From Bacteroidota bacterium (GTDB lineage: Bacteria; Bacteroidota; Bacteroidia; Chitinophagales; Chitinophagaceae): 10,491 nucleotides of DNA. The translations under genes were made by a program, and so were the position numbers. The number at the start of each line of letters is the position of its first letter. Position 1 is the stretch's first letter. Positions 1-6,921 of the stretch are shown piece by piece. The notes beneath the pieces are model-generated. The model searched no databases. It was not told where the DNA came from and saw nothing but the letters and a program-made list of their open reading frames with translations. The DNA is taken from NCBI GenBank assembly GCA_947457085.1, contig CANGUS010000041.1:1-10491 (forward strand). Direction: 5' to 3'.

Positions 1-329
1 CTTATGTTGGACATTATTCAACTATTCAATCCTCTAAAAAATATAAAGTTAATATAGGTCATCATACTTCTATCAGTCACAATGTTAGAATCTATACGAG
101 TTCTGCAATACCTGATCAAGATTTTATGCAGGATACATTGCTTTCTAAACAAGGAGATGTAACGATAGGAAATGGAGTTTGGATAGGGGCAAATACATTT
201 ATCAATCCTGGCATAATAATTGAAGACAATAGTATCATTGGGGCCAATTCTGTTGTTACAAAAAATGTAGAAAAGAATTCAATTGTTGGAGGTGTCCCAG
301 CAAAATTAATTCGGTATAAAAAAATATAA
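1..329 (+). CDS. Hexapeptide-repeat (left-handed beta-helix) acyltransferase, 5'-truncated by the window edge
   Basis: The frame is open from base 3 (first codons Y-V-G-H-Y) with no stop before TAA at 327-329, so the gene starts upstream of the window; the internal ATG at 126 is not its start. About 109 residues are visible. They show hexapeptide periodicity (VNIGHHTSISHNVRI, then VTIGNGVWIGANTFI, then IIIEDNSIIGANSVV) and end in the classic trailer GGVPAKLI. This is the WbbJ/Maa/serine-acetyltransferase-like family, which moves acetyl or similar groups from acyl-CoA to sugar hydroxyl or amino groups in the cytoplasm. The acceptor cannot be told from sequence. A sugar of the repeat unit is inferred from the abutting flippase gene. 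Its stop codon touches the next ATG with no spacer. The catalytic His region cannot be judged because the N-terminal part is missing. Confidence 0.88.
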   Translation, partial: YVGHYSTIQSSKKYKVNIGHHTSISHNVRIYTSSAIPDQDFMQDTLLSKQGDVTIGNGVWIGANTFINPGIIIEDNSIIGANSVVTKNVEKNSIVGGVPAKLIRYKKI

Positions 330-1751
330 ATGCTTAAAAATAGACTAAAAGATATTTTAAAAGATTCTTCTATTTATGGAATTAGTAAAATATTAGGTCA
401 AGTAATTAGTTTTTTTTTAATTCCGCTATATACTTCCTATTTAAATCCGAGTGATTATGGAGTATTAACTATGATTGGTATCATGACAAGTTCTATGTCA
501 TTGTTAATGACATTCGGTATTGATTCATCTACTTATAGATTTGTGGGTTTGTCTAAAGAGCAAGAAGACCAAAAACAGTATTCTAGTACCGCTCAATTGA
601 TTACGCTGATGACTTCATTGGTGATTATTTGCGTTGCATTGATATTTATAGATAAATTAAATGTTCTTTTTGTTTCTAAAAATTCGGATATAGTTTTTTT
701 AATAATAGGATTGTGTATTGCTTTTTTCGATACCAGTAGTACCATTCCTCGGGCATATTTAAGAATTAACAGGAAACCAAATTTGATTGCAATCGCTAGT
801 TTAATCAATATATTGACATCTATTTTATTTACCATACTTTTAGTAGTGGTTCTTAAATTAGGTATCATTGGAGCATTGATTGGAAATTTATCCGGGTCGA
901 TTTGTTCATCTTTATTTTTAATTTTCAAAAGTAAGATTAGCAACATCCATGGATTTTCTAAAGTGAAAAGTACAGAGTTAATCAAATATTCATTACCAGT
1001 ATTGCCATCACAAATATTTGCATTTTTGATACCTATTTATTCTCAATGGTCTTTAAAAAATTATTTTACATTAGACCAATTAGGAATTTATAGCATTGCT
1101 TTAAAGTTTACGATACCAATCAGTGTTCTATTAAGTATGTTTCAGCAAGCGTATGCTCCTTATAAGTTTGAAATATTTAATAAAGATGAACATCCTCAGA
1201 AAACATTCAGTGAAATTCTAAACATGTTTGTTTTATTTTTTGGAACCATCTTGTTAATCATAGCCTTCTATGGCGGATATCTACTTAAATTAATGACGAA
1301 TTCATCTTTTCATGAAGCCGCTAATTATATTTTTTACATCGCGCTCATTCCGCTAGCACAGGGTCTTTATTTTATGTTTGGTACGGGAGTTGAATTTGCA
1401 AAAAATCCCATATTCAGACCCATTATCAGTGCAGCCGGTTTGCTAACGGTTATTCTTTTAAATAAATTTTGTATAGACCATTGGGGTGTTGCAGGGGCTG
1501 CTATTTCAATCGTATTTGGTTGGCTAGTCATGGGTGTTTTGCTTTTTTTGTATTCACAACAACTTTATAAAATAAGCTATCAATGGTGGTTGATTGTTCC
1601 ATTTTTATTTTTGGTTGTATTTTTTTCATATTCTTTTAATGAGATCAATAACCAGAATATTATTAAAAAAATAGGCATCACCTTATCTACTATCCTTTTT
1701 GTAGCATATTATATGAATGGTAAGTTGAACACCTTAAAAATAAAAAAATGA
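330..1751 (+). CDS. wzx: Wzx-type polysaccharide repeat-unit flippase (MOP/MVF superfamily)
   Basis: A 473-aa integral membrane protein with about 12-14 hydrophobic segments, for example near residues 20-35, 45-63, 88-107, 120-137, 150-176, 296-315, 330-348, 365-380, 388-408 and 420-435. The N-terminal pattern (SSIYGISKILGQ, then FFLIPLYTSYLNPSDYGVL at about 14-46) is typical of the RfbX/polysaccharide-transporter family (COG2244). These proteins move undecaprenyl-diphosphate-linked repeat units from the inner to the outer leaflet of the cytoplasmic membrane. Length is normal for the family. The ATG directly follows the previous stop and the signature begins close to it, which supports this start. 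The 3' end overlaps the next gene in an ATGA (1748-1751). A run of nine T at 410-418, in codons 27-30, is the longest homopolymer noticed in the window. The call rests on membrane topology and the N-terminal signature; substrate is unknown. Confidence 0.9.
   Translation: MLKNRLKDILKDSSIYGISKILGQVISFFLIPLYTSYLNPSDYGVLTMIGIMTSSMSLLMTFGIDSSTYRFVGLSKEQEDQKQYSSTAQLITLMTSLVIICVALIFIDKLNVLFVSKNSDIVFLIIGLCIAFFDTSSTIPRAYLRINRKPNLIAIASLINILTSILFTILLVVVLKLGIIGALIGNLSGSICSSLFLIFKSKISNIHGFSKVKSTELIKYSLPVLPSQIFAFLIPIYSQWSLKNYFTLDQLGIYSIALKFTIPISVLLSMFQQAYAPYKFEIFNKDEHPQKTFSEILNMFVLFFGTILLIIAFYGGYLLKLMTNSSFHEAANYIFYIALIPLAQGLYFMFGTGVEFAKNPIFRPIISAAGLLTVILLNKFCIDHWGVAGAAISIVFGWLVMGVLLFLYSQQLYKISYQWWLIVPFLFLVVFFSYSFNEINNQNIIKKIGITLSTILFVAYYMNGKLNTLKIKK
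410..418 (+). repeat. Nine-T homopolymer near the 5' end of the flippase gene
   Basis: Nine consecutive T spanning codons Ser27-Phe28-Phe29-Leu30 of the flippase. Gain or loss of one base would frameshift the protein within its first membrane segment. The other runs noticed in the window are 8 or shorter. In such A+T-rich DNA a run of nine can arise by chance, so its function as a contingency tract is only a possibility. Confidence 0.5.
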
Positions 1752-2305
1752 GATTGAGTTTTTTACAGCGATTGTTTGTTTATATCACAGAGGGCTTACC
1801 TAACAGAATAAAAAAATATATTAATTACAAGGAAATGCAATCCATTCGAATGAGACATACTGTTGGACGTTGTGGAGAAGCATTAACAGTCAATGGATCA
1901 TTTAAAGGGTTTGGAAAACATGTATTTTTAGCAGACCATGTAAATTTTAACGACAATGTATTTATTAATGGATTGGGTGAAGTACATATAGGAAGTTACT
2001 TTCACACTGGTGCCAATTTAACGATCATTAGCACCAATCATAATTTTGAAAATGCATCCTCTATCCCCTACGACAAAATTAGAATTCATAAACCGGTGCA
2101 CATCAAAGATTTTGTTTGGTGTGGAAACAATGTAACCATTATACCAGGCATTACAATTGGAGAAGGGGCAATTATAGCTGCAGGAGCTGTTGTTGTAAAA
2201 GATGTACCTGATTGTGCTATTGTAGGTGGAAATCCTGCACAAATTATAAAATACAGAAACAAAGAAGCGTTCTATAAACTTAAATCTGAAAAGAAATTTT
2301 TATAA
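1748..2305 (+). CDS. Hexapeptide-repeat acyltransferase (WbbJ/Maa-like), complete
   Basis: A 185-aa protein. Residues about 1-45 form a basic leader with hydrophobic residues. Residues about 46-170 form the left-handed beta-helix: VNFNDNVFINGLGEVHIG, then TIISTNHNF with the probable catalytic His98, then VHIKDFVWCGNNVTI, then ITIGEGAIIAAGAVVVKDV, ending in VGGNPAQIIKYR. This is the order seen in cytoplasmic acetyl-CoA-dependent sugar O-acetyltransferases of the WbbJ/maltose-acetyltransferase group. The length is typical. Translation starts inside the flippase stop (ATGA overlap), so it is probably coupled to it. It is the second such enzyme next to the flippase; the two share the fold but are clearly different sequences. 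N-acylation of an amino sugar is an alternative to O-acetylation. Confidence 0.88.
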   Translation: MRLSFLQRLFVYITEGLPNRIKKYINYKEMQSIRMRHTVGRCGEALTVNGSFKGFGKHVFLADHVNFNDNVFINGLGEVHIGSYFHTGANLTIISTNHNFENASSIPYDKIRIHKPVHIKDFVWCGNNVTIIPGITIGEGAIIAAGAVVVKDVPDCAIVGGNPAQIIKYRNKEAFYKLKSEKKFL

Positions 2306-2308
2306 AAA

Positions 2309-3691
2309 ATGGCTGACATAGCTGAAGAATATAAATCGAGTATTGAATCTATTTCAATTGCAAAGAAGAAAGGTATTTCTTTTGATTGGAATGGGATAGA
2401 TTTAAGTGACCTATTATTAGCGGAATGGATTGAAAATAAAATAAAAGGTTCTAATACCAACTGTAAAAAATTAAGCTTCATACACAAAATAAAATTGAAA
2501 TTACATGCTTGGAAACAGCGAGTTAAATCAATAAATAAAAATCGAAAGTATGAAATAGTCGTATTTTTAAATTCGCAAAGTCAATGGGCCATCTTAAAGC
2601 CGGTATTGATTGAACTGGTCAATGGGGGTTCTAATTTGAAAGTTTTAACTACCAAACCAGTCTTGTTGAAACAAATACTACAATACCATTTAGATGGCAG
2701 TTTACTGCTGGGTTATCATTTTAAAAAATGGACGCACAAAGAAGACCATCCTTTGCAGAGCTTAATTTATCAATCGATGCCTAAATTGAGCTATTTGTAC
2801 GAATCAATTTTACCTTATTTAAATCATCCGCATTTAACTTATTTATTAATAGGAAATGACAATACCTCAGAAGGGAGATTGATTGCAAAAATGGCTATTC
2901 AAAAAAATATTTTAACTGGTTGCATTCAACATGGTAGTTTAAATAGAATCAACCCTTTGCATGGCAGAAGTATTGTAAATCATTTTTTTGCATTTGGAGT
3001 AAAACCACAACAAGAACTCATTTTTTTAGGAAAATCATCAAATGAAATTTTTGTAAAGGGATGGCCATTACAAGCGCAATTTAAAAAGAATATCAATGAC
3101 ATCGAAACTACTCATTTTTTTAGCTCACCTACCATTGTATTAACATTTAGTGGTCCGGGTCATAGCACAACCGAAGAGCATCATATCCAATGCATTGAAA
3201 TAATAAAACAATTGCAACAGGAATTAAATTTTTCAATTTGTATCAAGCTGCATCCCAAAGACAGTGTAAATTATTATCAAGGTTTTTTAAGTGATAAAAC
3301 AATGATCTTAACAACCCATGATTTAATACAAAAAGGAGTAACTCTACATCAGTTATTGAAGGAAGCACACTTTGTAATTACCGGCGCTAGCACAACAGCT
3401 TTAGATGCCTTATTAACAGCAACTGAAGTGGTTACTGTAGATTTATTAAAAGCATACCAAGAAGTTGATTTTGTTAAAGATGGTTTAGTAACCTACATAG
3501 AAAGCAAAGCGGTATTGAAAGATTACATAATCCATTCAATTAACCATTCAAAAATAAAGTTGAGCGAAGAAAAAAAATTACAATTAGAAAGTTATTATTA
3601 TCAATTTTTTGATGAGCATTATTCTCCTTCTAGTGAAATAGCCTCTTTTATCAAAAATTCAATTCAACCAAAAATGAACCATAATTTTTAA
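2309..3691 (+). CDS. GT-B-like surface-polysaccharide transferase, TagF/polysialyltransferase-like motifs, unassigned
   Basis: A 460-aa soluble protein that I cannot place in a named family with certainty. Residues 1-75 form a charged N-terminal region without recognised motifs. From about 80 an alpha/beta domain begins (EIVVFLNS). Then come LIGNDNTSEG at about 180-189, QHG at 207-209 followed by a Gly/Trp turn near 250 (VKGWPL), a Gly-rich strand end TFSGPGHSTT (279-288), KLHPKD (313-318) and TGASTTALDALL (358-369). The series QHG, then [KR]xHP, then SSxxxD-like is what GT-B enzymes such as CDP-glycerol glycerophosphotransferases and bacterial polysialyltransferases show in their active-site clefts. 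A cytoplasmic glycosyl- or phosphoglycosyl-transfer role is therefore inferred. It starts 3 nt after the previous stop in an A-rich stretch, and its own stop overlaps the next ATG by one base (TAATG). A UDP-GlcNAc 2-epimerase-like fold without transferase function is the main alternative. Confidence 0.62.
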   Translation: MADIAEEYKSSIESISIAKKKGISFDWNGIDLSDLLLAEWIENKIKGSNTNCKKLSFIHKIKLKLHAWKQRVKSINKNRKYEIVVFLNSQSQWAILKPVLIELVNGGSNLKVLTTKPVLLKQILQYHLDGSLLLGYHFKKWTHKEDHPLQSLIYQSMPKLSYLYESILPYLNHPHLTYLLIGNDNTSEGRLIAKMAIQKNILTGCIQHGSLNRINPLHGRSIVNHFFAFGVKPQQELIFLGKSSNEIFVKGWPLQAQFKKNINDIETTHFFSSPTIVLTFSGPGHSTTEEHHIQCIEIIKQLQQELNFSICIKLHPKDSVNYYQGFLSDKTMILTTHDLIQKGVTLHQLLKEAHFVITGASTTALDALLTATEVVTVDLLKAYQEVDFVKDGLVTYIESKAVLKDYIIHSINHSKIKLSEEKKLQLESYYYQFFDEHYSPSSEIASFIKNSIQPKMNHNF

Positions 3692-4893
3692 TGGATAAAG
3701 GCAAATACAAAATAATATATATTCATCAAGACGGTTTAATTACTGGCTCTGCAATCAGTTTGCGAAATATGATTGCCGGTATCAATCAATCCCTTTTTGA
3801 AATATATGTGGTAATACCAAAGGATGGTCCTGCTATAGAAATATGGGAAAATGTAGGTGCCAAAGTTTTCGTATTTAATTTCAAAACGTTTTGGACAAGC
3901 CCTGGTCCAAAATGTTTCAGTAGAAATAATTTTAAACAATTATTTGCATTATTACCAAACCAGGCTTTCAAATTATTTCTATTAAATTTGAATCCAGATC
4001 TCATACACATCAATGATAAAGCAGCTTTGCAAGCAGGTGTGAGTTTAAAAAATGGTGGGATTCCAATAATTCAACATTCAAGAAGTGCGTATCATTTAAC
4101 GGCTTGTAAAGCAAATAAATTCCTCAGTTCAAAAAGAATCATTCAATATGCCAATCATATCATTTGCATATCAGAAGATGAAATGCAACAATTTGAACAC
4201 CTGCATAATCAATCAATTATGTTTAATACGGTCAATTTAGACGAAGCAAAAATTGCTCAAAATAACAGAATGGCCATTCGGAATCAGTTAAATATAGGAG
4301 CGCATGAAATGGTTATTGGCATGGCTGAAAACCTAGGAATATACAAAGGGCTTTTTGATATCATTGACATCATTAAATTATTAAAAGAAAAGTGTAATCA
4401 ATCATATAAAATACTAATCGTTGGTAAAATTGATCAAAAGGATACCATCAATATACATGATTTTAAAGGATCTACTTACGCGTATTTCCAAAAAGTTATA
4501 GCAGAAAATAATCTTGAAAACAAGGTCATTTTAGCAGGCTTTCAAAAAGAGCCATTAGCCTATATAGCCGCCATGGATTTATTGTTGGTTTCTAAACAAC
4601 ATGGAGTTCTGGGAAGGCAACCAATTGAAGCGCAGTCTGTAGGCACAGCCGTTTTGGCTGTAAATGGGCATAGTAAAAAAAGCACTATTTTAGTCAATGG
4701 AATCGGTGGTTATGCAGTGGATACGATGGAGGAATTAAAACGAAAGTTATTGGAGCTCATCGCTCATCCTGCTGAATTACACAATTTAGGAATAAAAGGA
4801 CAAGCATATGCAATCAAACATTTTGATTTGAATCAATATGGAAAAAAAGTAGAAGAATTGTATCTAAAAATTATAAACAAATGCAAACAATAA
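3691..4893 (+). CDS. Glycosyltransferase, GT4-like (GT-B fold)
   Basis: A 400-aa protein of typical GT4 length. The N-terminal domain has the donor-loop pattern GLITGSAISLRNM (15-27) and DLIHINDKAAL (103-113), followed by a probable acceptor-side IIQHSRS (126-132). The C-terminal nucleotide-sugar domain has GIYKGL (216-221), KILIVGK (240-246), VILAGFQKE (279-287) and GRQPIEAQSVGTAVLAVNG (308-326). These fit a retaining, cytoplasmic transferase that adds a sugar from a nucleotide donor to the lipid-linked repeat unit. The second Glu of the EX7E motif is present (E313), but the position of the first Glu is occupied by Gly305, which is unusual. It starts on the TAATG overlap with the preceding gene, and its last 13 nt overlap the next gene. 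Donor and acceptor cannot be predicted. Confidence 0.85.
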   Translation: MDKGKYKIIYIHQDGLITGSAISLRNMIAGINQSLFEIYVVIPKDGPAIEIWENVGAKVFVFNFKTFWTSPGPKCFSRNNFKQLFALLPNQAFKLFLLNLNPDLIHINDKAALQAGVSLKNGGIPIIQHSRSAYHLTACKANKFLSSKRIIQYANHIICISEDEMQQFEHLHNQSIMFNTVNLDEAKIAQNNRMAIRNQLNIGAHEMVIGMAENLGIYKGLFDIIDIIKLLKEKCNQSYKILIVGKIDQKDTINIHDFKGSTYAYFQKVIAENNLENKVILAGFQKEPLAYIAAMDLLLVSKQHGVLGRQPIEAQSVGTAVLAVNGHSKKSTILVNGIGGYAVDTMEELKRKLLELIAHPAELHNLGIKGQAYAIKHFDLNQYGKKVEELYLKIINKCKQ

Positions 4894-6500
4894 TACTAGC
4901 TGCTGGTAAAATAGATTATACAAGATTACCCTTTGGTATGCATCAAAGCAATGCTACAATTCCTGTAAATGGGAAACCTGTAATCAGTTGGATATTGGAT
5001 GATTTAATAAAAAAAGAAGTCAGTAATGTAACGATTGTGGTTCGAATTGAAAATAATCGATTAATTCAATTACTAGAAAAACATTACACAAAAAGAGTAA
5101 ATCTTCAACTTGTAAAAGTTGATGAACCTAAAAGTATTTTAGACTCTTTACAAGCAGGATTGAATACTATTGAAACCTCCCATGACCCCATACAAATTAT
5201 ATTAGGTGATACATTGATATATGATTCGTATGATGGAAAAGAAGATAAATTATATATCTCAACCGTTACCCATTCTGAAAATTGGTGTGTAGCCGTAGCC
5301 GATGAAAAAGGGGCATTAATTTCATTACATGATAAAAAAAGAATGGAGGGTGATACCCATTGGGCGCTGTGTGGATATTATTGTTTTTCAGACATGCTTC
5401 TTTTAAAAAATTCATTGAAAGAAAGTATAGAAAATCAGGCTAAAGAAATGAGCACGATTATTTTAAAATATCATGCTGTAAAAAAAATGAATTTAATTCA
5501 TGCAGAAAATTGGTTTGATTTTGGAAATTTAGAGAGCCTCATCAATTCTAAAAAAAGTTTATTAAGACCGAGACATTTTAATCAATTAATCATTGATCCA
5601 TTGCTAAATACAATTACAAAAATTAGCGAAAAAAATGAAAAACTAGAAGATGAATTAAATTGGTACTCATTGTTACCTGAAGAATTGAAAATACTTACTC
5701 CCAGAATTATTTCAAGAAACAAAAACGCTACTCAAGTAACTATTACCCAAGAGTTTTATGGTTATCCTACTTTATCTGAGTTGTTTGTTTATGGAGATTT
5801 GAGCATACCCGTTTGGGAATCTATCATTCAGTATCTTTTTGAAATACACAAATTGTTTTCAATATACACAAAATCAGTTTCTGTTGAAAACAGTAAAATA
5901 ATGTATATTGATAAAACACAGGAGAGAATTAATCAATTGTTGCAGGATGATACATGGAAAGAAATATGGAATTATGAAACGATCAATATCAATGGGAAAA
6001 CATTTCCCAATATTCCAACAATCTTAAAAAAATTAGATCCGTCAATTGTCAATTTAACCCAGATAGAAACCTATTCAATTATTCATGGTGATTATTGTTT
6101 ATCAAATTTATTATATGATTTAAATAATCAAATTGTTCGCATGATTGACCCAAGAGGTAGTTTTGGGCAAAAGGGAATTTATGGAGATCCTCGATATGAT
6201 ATAGCAAAATTAAGACACAGTGTTGCAGGTTTATATGATTACATGGTTGCCGATTTATTTACAGTATCATTTGAAGGAAATAATTTTACGTTTGAAATTT
6301 TAGAAGATGAAAAAAATATCGAGCTCGAAAAATATATGGATGCATGTATCTTAAAATATGGCTATCACATCAATGAAATTAAATTGATTGAAGCATTGTT
6401 ATTTTTAAGTATGATTCCGTATCATGCAGACTATCCGGCTCGACAACAAATCATGTACATAGCAGCTCATCAGAAATTATTTCATTTATATGAAATGTAA
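4881..6500 (+). CDS. Fusion protein: divergent nucleotidyltransferase domain + APH/choline-kinase-like phosphotransferase domain
   Basis: A 539-aa, two-domain soluble protein. Residues 1-225 match a GT-A-type nucleotidyltransferase: MQTIILAAGK at the start, IPVNGKPVISWILDDL (27-42), a metal-site ILGDT (107-111) and WFDFGNLES (211-219), which corresponds to the WDxGTPES motif of sugar nucleotidyltransferases. The usual GxGxR...PKP loop is changed to GKIDYTRLPF and SNATIPV, so the conserved Lys is not where expected. Residues 240-539 look like a small-molecule kinase. Lys247 and Glu258 are likely N-lobe ATP ligands, HGDYCLSN (402-409) is the catalytic loop, and MIDPRG (421-426) supplies the metal-binding Asp423, followed by YGDPRYDIAKLRHS. 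The domain order resembles LicC followed by LicA of phosphocholine synthesis, but no choline-specific feature is evident. The start is supported by the canonical N-terminal strand and lies inside the previous gene (13-nt overlap). Substrate unknown. Confidence 0.82.
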   Translation: MQTIILAAGKIDYTRLPFGMHQSNATIPVNGKPVISWILDDLIKKEVSNVTIVVRIENNRLIQLLEKHYTKRVNLQLVKVDEPKSILDSLQAGLNTIETSHDPIQIILGDTLIYDSYDGKEDKLYISTVTHSENWCVAVADEKGALISLHDKKRMEGDTHWALCGYYCFSDMLLLKNSLKESIENQAKEMSTIILKYHAVKKMNLIHAENWFDFGNLESLINSKKSLLRPRHFNQLIIDPLLNTITKISEKNEKLEDELNWYSLLPEELKILTPRIISRNKNATQVTITQEFYGYPTLSELFVYGDLSIPVWESIIQYLFEIHKLFSIYTKSVSVENSKIMYIDKTQERINQLLQDDTWKEIWNYETININGKTFPNIPTILKKLDPSIVNLTQIETYSIIHGDYCLSNLLYDLNNQIVRMIDPRGSFGQKGIYGDPRYDIAKLRHSVAGLYDYMVADLFTVSFEGNNFTFEILEDEKNIELEKYMDACILKYGYHINEIKLIEALLFLSMIPYHADYPARQQIMYIAAHQKLFHLYEM

Positions 6501-6558
6501 ACAAACCCACTTGGATAATTGAGAGGAAGGATAAACAAAAAATAATGAAAAAGTAAAT
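6501..6558 (+). other. 58-nt intergenic gap with three-codon mini-ORF and purine-rich tract
   Basis: This is the largest gap between genes in the window. It holds a purine-rich stretch GAGAGGAAGG at 6521-6530 and a three-codon reading frame ATG-AAA-AAG-TAA at 6545-6556, out of frame with the phosphatase start at 6559. The purine tract is 28 nt from that start, too far to act as its Shine-Dalgarno, and 14 nt from the mini-ORF. No Bacteroidota-type promoter (TTG with TAnnTTTG about 20 nt later) and no stem followed by a T-run was found. It may be a simple spacer or a small leader that couples translation. Confidence 0.4.
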
Positions 6559-6921
6559 ATGAGAATAGTAATTGATTTAGATGGTACAATATGTACATTA
6601 AAGACCTCTACAGAAACATATGCAGATGTAAAAGTAATACCAGGGGCCAAAGAATTTATAAAAGAATTAAGAGCACAAGGTCATTATGTAATTATTCAAA
6701 CGGCTAGAAACATGGCAACCTGTGATAGCAATATTGGAAAAGTAATCAAAAATGTAGGGAAAATTACATTGGAGTGGTTAGAAAAAAATGAAATCGAATA
6801 TGATGAAATATTTTTTGGAAAACCCAATGCTCAATTATATATCGATGACCGAGCGTTTCGATTTGAAGATTGGAAAAAAATGGATGTAAGTGAATTAGAA
6901 AAAATGGCAAAGGAAAAATGA
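6559..6921 (+). CDS. Small HAD-superfamily phosphatase, EcbF/BcbF capsule-biosynthesis type
   Basis: A 120-aa protein carrying all the HAD core motifs in order. Motif I is DLDGT (6-10; nucleophile Asp6, acid/base Asp8). Motif II is the Thr in IIQTARN (45-51; Thr48). Motif III is Lys in FGKPN (86-90; Lys88). Motif IV is YIDDRA (94-99; Asp96/Asp97). The compact size with little cap domain and the wording VIDLDGTI...YADVKVIPGAKEFI match the short capsule phosphatases known as EcbF/BcbF. It is expected to remove a phosphate from a small phosphorylated metabolite in the cytoplasm. Its position between two nucleotidyltransferase genes suggests the metabolite belongs to the same precursor pathway; this is inference. 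The ATG lies after the 58-nt gap and the motif I strand begins at residue 2, fixing the start. It ends in an ATGA overlap with the next gene. Confidence 0.85.
   Translation: MRIVIDLDGTICTLKTSTETYADVKVIPGAKEFIKELRAQGHYVIIQTARNMATCDSNIGKVIKNVGKITLEWLEKNEIEYDEIFFGKPNAQLYIDDRAFRFEDWKKMDVSELEKMAKEK

Noticed and set aside
126..329. Treating the ATG at 126 as the start of a short 67-aa acyltransferase
   Set aside because: The same frame is open back to the window edge and the upstream residues show hexapeptide repeats, so this is the tail of a longer gene.
593..985. Open reading frame of 130 codons on the minus strand inside the flippase gene
   Set aside because: It is antisense to a clear membrane-protein gene, has no recognisable domain, and open minus-strand frames are common opposite A+T-rich hydrophobic coding regions.
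6479..6496. Inverted repeat ATTTCAT-TTAT-ATGAAAT (7-bp stem, 4-nt loop) at the end of the fusion gene, as a terminator
   Set aside because: The stem is almost entirely A/T, lies within coding sequence overlapping the last codons, and is not followed by a T-run; such repeats are expected by chance at this base composition.
6511..6530. Possible promoter in the gap before the phosphatase gene (TTG at 6511)
   Set aside because: No TAnnTTTG-like -7 element follows at the right distance, and the A/T-rich surroundings make a lone TTG meaningless.
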